From: Dama dama
Taxonomy: Eukaryota; Chordata; Mammalia; Artiodactyla; Cervidae
Direction of reading: 5' to 3'
NCBI RefSeq assembly: GCF_033118175.1
Contig: NC_083701.1
Location: forward strand, 50,357,001-50,421,000
Length of the DNA: 64,000 nucleotides
Position 1 is the stretch's first letter. Every line of letters starts with the position of its first letter. Both the position numbers and the translations under genes were made by a program. Below the pieces are notes generated by a model. That model was not told where the DNA came from. It saw only the letters and a list, made by a program, of their open reading frames with translations, and did no database searches. Of the stretch, positions 59,171 to 64,000 are shown piece after piece.

Positions 59171-59289
59171 ACATAAATTTTATCAGTTCCTACTGGTGAG
59201 ACTCCCTCAGTCTGTCAATTGTAAACCATTTGACAATTATTCCCTAGCTTTCTGGGCTTTCCTCATTCTCTTATTTCTGCATCTTCTGG

Positions 59290-59330
59290 AGTCTCTTTTC
59301 CCCAATCCGAATTTCTTGAAATAATGACAT
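59290..59330 (-). pseudogene. Gag nucleocapsid zinc-knuckle remnant
   Basis: The - strand reads CHYFKKFGLGKRD, which matches the C-x2-C-x4-H-x4-C knuckle of retroviral nucleocapsid if the second Cys (now Phe), the His (now Leu) and the last Cys (now Ser) were mutated. It is followed by an arginine-rich tail. Short motif, supported mainly by its position 160 bp before the protease. Confidence 0.65.
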
Positions 59331-59559
59331 ATGGTTTTCTCTTCTGTGTTGTCTTCACAGGTTGGCCAGAGTAAAGGTTATTTCCTTTCGTGAATAGTAT
59401 TAACTGAACAGTTAACATAGCAGTTGTAAACTATTTTTGTCTTCATCTTTTTCAGTATTGTTTCCTGAGTAGCTGCTTCTAGGATTTGAGTAGTAGTCTG
59501 TCCTTGCCAACCTTCTACCTGCCTCCTATTTTGAATTTAGATAATTGGTAAGAGAGGGT

Positions 59560-59765
59560 ATCTTAGTGGCTCAACAGTAAATGATCCGCCTGCCACTTCA
59601 GGAGACACAGGTCCAATCCCTGCGTTGGGAAGATCTCCTGGAGAAGGAAATGGTAACCCACTCCAGTATTCTTGCCTGGGAAACTCTATGCACAGAGGAG
59701 TCTGGTGGGCTTCAGCCCATGGGGTCACAAACATGTTGAACACAATTTAGCGACAACAACAACAA
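59560..59765 (+). mobile_element. Bov-tA SINE
   Basis: From 'gggtatcttagtggctcaac' to a CAACAACAAC tail. Diverged; lies within the gag part of the retroviral fossil. Confidence 0.9.
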
Positions 59766-60095
59766 CCAATCAGCAAGAGAGCCAAGTATAAAGAGAGGAC
59801 CAGGGGACAATTTTTATCTTCCCTTGGACCCAGGCATGTAAATTTTGAGAAAACTTCAACAGATCACCTATAGAAATTAATGGGGGACTCACTTGTTATC
59901 TAAATACAACACCGCAGTCTCACCCAGCTCATCTTTAGAAGAAAGACCGTGAGCAGTCTCTTCTGATGGGTCACCCAAGCCCTTGTTTCTTCCACAGTTG
60001 CAGAGGGTGGTGAATAGCCACTACTCCTCAATGGGGTGAGTTATCTTCTGGTCCCCAGTGTGCTTGCTCCATCAAATGAGCAAAGTCTTCTGGTT

Positions 60096-60296
60096 TCAGA
60101 ATCCCCACAGTAGCTTATGCACATCCCCAAGTGTAGGTATGTAAATTGAAAACACATTGTGTAAAACTTCTGAAAACTTCTGGAAAACAGGAAAAGAAAC
60201 TTTCATATGAATATCAGCTGTCAAGGAGGCTGGGTAACTTCTCAATAGCATGAGCTTCACTGATGATTCTATCAGAAGAGCTGATTTTCCACACAT
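60096..60296 (-). pseudogene. Gag capsid remnant
   Basis: A 66-residue - strand frame with KFSEVLHNVFSIYIPTLGDV, which resembles the capsid block F...P..LI.L...IF..H.PTW.DC..LL of gamma-like ERVs. It is the first recognisable gag piece in reading direction. Weak alone, but supported by the ordered pol remnants downstream. Confidence 0.6.
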
Positions 60297-60310
60297 TTGA
60301 CAAAGAGAAA

Positions 60311-60920
60311 AGAGTAGAATTACATGGCTATTTGGCTTTTTTCTTATGCTGGTATATTTATTAAACTAATACTTATTTTTTTTTCTTTTTCCCCCCAAGT
60401 AACTGGTGAAACTACTCTACATCTTGCCACTTTGACATAGGAGCAGAATCTTTTATTCAAGTTTCAACACTTCCCTAAGTAATCTTCTTATAACTTCTGC
60501 TTTCCTAGATACATGGTATATGAATGATAACAGACTCCTGGAGGCAGACTATATGCTAAGATATGGAGTGGGTTCAGAGCTAAAATATGAGACTTATAAG
60601 CCTGTGTTCTCAAACAAGGCAGGTAATTCAGTAGGAACTAAAGAAGTCATGCCATTGGCCTTCTCCTTAGGGAAATTTACTGATGAAGGGAACCATGTAT
60701 CTAAAAGATCATCACATCCTTCTTCTTCCCAGGTGTCTATTTGAAGCAAGAAGAATAGAGATGCAGGGGGAGAGAGGGAGCAAAAACAGCCAAGAAAGGA
60801 AGAAGAGGGTTCTATGAAAGAGAGCTCTTCGGATCTCACATTTCTTTCTTCATTCTCCTCAATCTTTCCTTCTGGCTATTCAAATCATTTTAAATTTTAT
60901 TCTTAGAATAATATTCATCC
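60311..60920. other. Unassigned sequence, perhaps gag 5' side
   Basis: No motif seen. The - strand frame 60594-60839 has no recognisable domain. Confidence 0.35.
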
Positions 60921-61670
60921 AGTCAGTTCAGTTCAGTTGCTCAGTCATGTCTGACTCTTTGCAACCCCATGAACCGCAGCACACGAGGCCTCCCTGTCCA
61001 TCACCAACTCCCCGAGTCCACCCAAACCCATGTCCATTGAGTCAGTGATGCCATCCAACTATTTCATCTTCTGTCGTCCCCTTCTCCTCCTGCCCTCAGC
61101 CTTTGCCAGCATCAGGGTCTTTTCCAATGAGTCATCTCTTTGCATCAGGTGGCCAAAGTATTGGAGTTTCAGCTTCACATCAGTCCTTCCAATGAACACC
61201 CAGGACTGACATCCTTTATGATGTACTGGATGGATCTCCTTGCAGTCCAAGGGACTCTCAAGAGTCTTCTCCAACACCACAGTTCAAAAGCATCATTCTT
61301 TGGTGCTCAGCTTTCTTTATAGTCCAACTCTCACATCCATACATGACTACTGGACAAACCATAGCCTTGACTGGATGGACTTTTGTTGACAAAGTGATGT
61401 CTCTGCTTTTTAAAATGTTGTCTAGGTTGGTCATAACTTTCCTTCCAAGGAGTAAGCATCTTTTAATTTCATGGCTGCAATCACCATCTGCAGTGATTTT
61501 GGAGCCCAGAAAAATAAAGTCAGCCACTGTTTGCACTGTTTCCCCATCTATTTGCCATGAAGTGATGGGACCAGATGCCATGGTCTTAGTTTTCTGCATG
61601 TTGAGCTTTAAGTCAACTTTTTCACTCTCCTCTTTCACTTTCATCAAGAGGACCTTTAGTTTTTCTTCAA
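60921..61670 (-). mobile_element. BovB LINE, 5'-truncated
   Basis: Antisense BovB from the tail ('cagtcagttcagttcagttg') to the region encoding KVKEESEKVDLKLNMQKTKT. A 129-residue frame (61258-61647) is open. Its left edge overlaps a CTTCAAATTTT repeat. Confidence 0.93.
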
Positions 61671-62042
61671 ATTTTCTTCAAATTAATGGTATTTAATTAA
61701 AGTAATTAAATCCCTCCTACATCTTGAAGAATTGTATTCTCATAAGTGTTCCAAAAATGACAGAAATACTAGCTGCTTAAAAACTGCAGATGAGCCTGGA
61801 TGGGAGGGGATTTGAGGGAGAATTGATACATGTATATGTATGGCTGAGGCCCTTTAATGTTCACCTGAAACTACCACAACATTCTTAATTGGCTATACCC
61901 CAATACAAAATAAAAAAGTTTAAATTAAAAAAAAATAAAGAAAAAAAAAACTTTAGGCAGCATTCCTGGCTTCCCATATTTTTCCATCATCAAAGCTAAT
62001 CATGGTCCTGAAGGGATTTTAGAGCCCAATTTAACCAGGGTT
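61671..62042. other. L1 3' end and unassigned sequence
   Basis: 61790-61960 is a forward L1 3' end ('aaactaccacaacattctta', 'ggctataccccaatacaaaa') with a poly(A)-like tail; the rest is unassigned. Confidence 0.65.
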
Positions 62043-62250
62043 AGTGAAGTGAAGTCAGTCAGTCATGTCTGACTGTTTGTGACCCCATGGACTGCAGTCC
62101 ACCAGGCTCTCCATCCATGGGATTTTCCAGGCAAGAGTACTGGAGTGGGTTGCCATTTCCTTCTCCAGGGGATCTTCCCAACCCAGGGATCGAACCCACG
62201 TCTCCCGCATTATAGGCAGATGCTTTTACCGTCTGAGCCACCAGGACTCA
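62043..62250 (-). mobile_element. Bov-tA SINE
   Basis: Full-length, near consensus, 'agtgaagtgaagtcagtcag' to 'gtctgagccaccagga'. Confidence 0.93.
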
Positions 62251-62510
62251 GTAGTAAATCTTAAATTTGCAGAGGGTGGTTCATCTCTAACTAGTATTCC
62301 AAAAGAGCAGAGCACTGTAAGGGAGACTTTATAGTTCAGTCTCTTGTATTTCTGCTGTGTGGTTATAAGAACGTCAGCTGGTTCATTTAATTCTGGAACT
62401 GTAATTTATATCCCATCCTCATCACCGAACTGTTGAGGAAATATAATTAAAAATAATATCTCATGCAAACCCAGTTAAGACTCTCCAAAAATGTAGAAAG
62501 AATGAAACAC
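62251..62510. other. Unassigned sequence
   Basis: Nothing recognised. Confidence 0.5.
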
Positions 62511-62520
62511 TTTTAATATT

Positions 62521-63863
62521 CAATTCAGTTCAGTTCAATTCAGTTGCTCAGTTGTGTCTGACTCTTTGTGACCCCATGGAGTGTAGCATGCCAGACTTCC
62601 TTGTCCATCACCAACTCCCAGAGCTTCCTCAAACTCATGTCCTTTGAGTCGGTGATGCCGTCCAACCATCTCAATCTCTGTCATCCCCTTCTCATCCTGC
62701 CTTCAATCTTTCCCAGCATCAGGGTCTTTTCCAGTGAGTCAATTCTTCGCATTTTCAGGTGGCCAAAGTATTGGAGCATCAGCTTTAGCATCAGTTCTTC
62801 CAATCAATAATCAGGACTGATTTCCTGTAGGATCAACTGGTTTAATCTCCTTGCAGTCAAAGGAACTCACAAGAGTCTTCTGCAACACCATAGTTCAAAA
62901 GCATCAATTCTTCGGCACTCAGCTTTCTTTATAGTTCAACTCTCACTTCCATACATGACTACTGGTAAAACCATAGCTTTGACTAGATGGGCCTTTGTCA
63001 GCAAAGTAATGTCTCTGCTTTTTAATATGATGTCTAGGTTGGTCATAGCTTTTCTTCCAAGGAGCAAGTGTCTTTTAATTCCATGGCTGCAGCCATCTGT
63101 AGTGATTTTGGAACCCAATAAAATAAAGTCTGTCACTGTTTCCATTGTTTCTCCTTCTATTTGCCATGAATTGATGGGACAAGCTGCCATGATCTTAATT
63201 TGCTGAATGTTGAGTTTTAAGCCAACATTTTTACTCTCCTCTTTCACTTTCATCAAGAGGCTCTTTAGTTCTGCACTTTCTGCTATTAGGGTGGTGTCAT
63301 CTGGATATCCGAGGTTTTTGATACTTCTCCTGGCAATCTTGACTCCAGCTTGTGCTTCATCCAGCCTGGCATTTCACATGATAGACTCTGCATGTAATTT
63401 AAATAAGCACGGTGACAATATATACATATACTACTTTCCCGATTTGGAACCAGTCTGTTGTTCCATGTCCAGTTCTAATTGATGCTTCTTGATCTGCATA
63501 CAGATTTCTCAGGAGGCAGGTCAAGTGGTCTGGTATTCCCATCTCTTTAAGAATTTTCCTGTTTGTTGTGATCCACACAGTCAAAGACTTTGGCGTAGTC
63601 AATAAAGCAGATGTTTTTGTGGACCACTGTTGCCTTTTCTATGGTCCAACCCATGTTGGCATTTAGATCTCTGGTTTCCCTGCCATTTCTAAATCCAGTT
63701 TGAACATCTGGAAGTTCACAGTTCATATACTGTTGAAATCTGGGTTGTAGAATTTTGAGCATTACTTTGCTAGCATGTGAGATGAGTGCAATTGTGCGGT
63801 AATTTGAACATTCTTTGGCATTTCCTTACTTTGGGATTGGAATGAAAATTGACCTTTTCCAGG
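62521..63863 (-). mobile_element. BovB LINE, 5'-truncated, with target-site duplication
   Basis: Antisense BovB reaching upstream of the RT palm. Flanked by TTTTAATATT at 62511-62520 and 63864-63873, so the full inserted length (1343 bp) is known. Frames at 62936-63256, 63399-63602 and 63547-63762 show at least two frameshifts. It has FIDYAKVFDCVDHNK (RT motif with first aspartate) and TCLLRNLYADQEASIRTGHG. Confidence 0.95.
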
Positions 63864-64000
63864 TTTTAATATTGAAAAAGCATTAAACCAGACAAATAAT
63901 AGACATCACTAATCTGCTAAAGAAATTGTGAAGAAAACTAAATCTCACTCCTTATGTATCAAGACAGATGCAATATGCTTGTATACATGTTGTTTGTCCT

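Larger units (their letters stand above)
54950..60310 (-). mobile_element. Decayed class I (gamma-like) endogenous retrovirus, internal region
   Basis: Four retroviral protein remnants lie on the - strand in canonical order: gag capsid (60096-60296), nucleocapsid zinc knuckle (59290-59330), protease DTGA (59113-59124), reverse transcriptase (about 58500-57890), and integrase core and C-terminus (about 55670-54990). SINEs at 59560, 58163, 57374 and 56505, plus a GT repeat, interrupt it. All genes carry stops and frameshifts. No flanking LTRs or env were found. The motifs fit gammaretrovirus-like (class I) elements; the family is not resolved. Confidence 0.82.

Noticed and set aside
60520..60744. 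74-residue + strand frame as a possible exon
   Set aside because: No domain, no convincing splice sites, and it is next to the retroviral fossil.

Overview
The window looks like nuclear DNA of a horned or antlered ruminant (Pecora: cattle, sheep, goat or deer type). It is AT-rich and dense with repeats found together only in ruminants: BovB (RTE-clade) LINEs, Bov-tA/BovA SINEs built from a tRNA-Glu head, a ruminant-type solo LTR, and young ruminant L1 copies. I cannot fix the species. Nothing bacterial, plasmid-like or CRISPR-like is present.

Only one cellular coding segment is supported: a 104-bp exon at 43383-43486 on the + strand. It encodes the middle of a CUB domain and is best explained as an exon of CSMD3 (CUB and Sushi multiple domains 3), a very large, intron-rich membrane protein gene. 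On that reading nearly everything else is intron of one gene read left to right.

Layout. 0-5 kb: BovB copies and MIR fossils. 5-10.5 kb: an old L1 broken by SINEs, by a Tigger-like palindromic element, and by a BovB copy inside that element whose two halves point in opposite directions. 10.9-20.7 kb: Bov-tA SINEs, a young L1, a solo LTR inside a SINE, a MaLR-type LTR, and an L1 carrying an expanded minisatellite. 20.7-29.7 kb: mostly unassigned AT-rich DNA with MIR, L2 and CHR-type fossils. 29.7-35.8 kb: an old L1 hosting a MaLR LTR (itself holding a hAT element), a BovB copy, a twin-primed young L1 and another BovB copy that holds a SINE. 35.8-38.5 kb: a Tigger1-like transposase fossil with SINEs inside. 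38.6-43 kb: L1 and two BovB copies, including one of the best reverse-transcriptase remnants. 43.4 kb: the exon. 44-53 kb: BovB, MaLR LTR, CHR SINE and old L1. 55-60.3 kb: a decayed class I endogenous retrovirus on the - strand, with recognisable gag, protease, reverse transcriptase and integrase remnants in the normal order. 60.9-63.9 kb: two more BovB copies and SINEs.

No intact mobile-element protein remains. The main content is transposition history: target-site duplications, nesting order and two independent inverted insertions can be read directly. I found no convincing undescribed functional system. The best second-look items are the exon, the twin-primed BovB and L1, the minisatellite born inside an L1, and the retroviral fossil.
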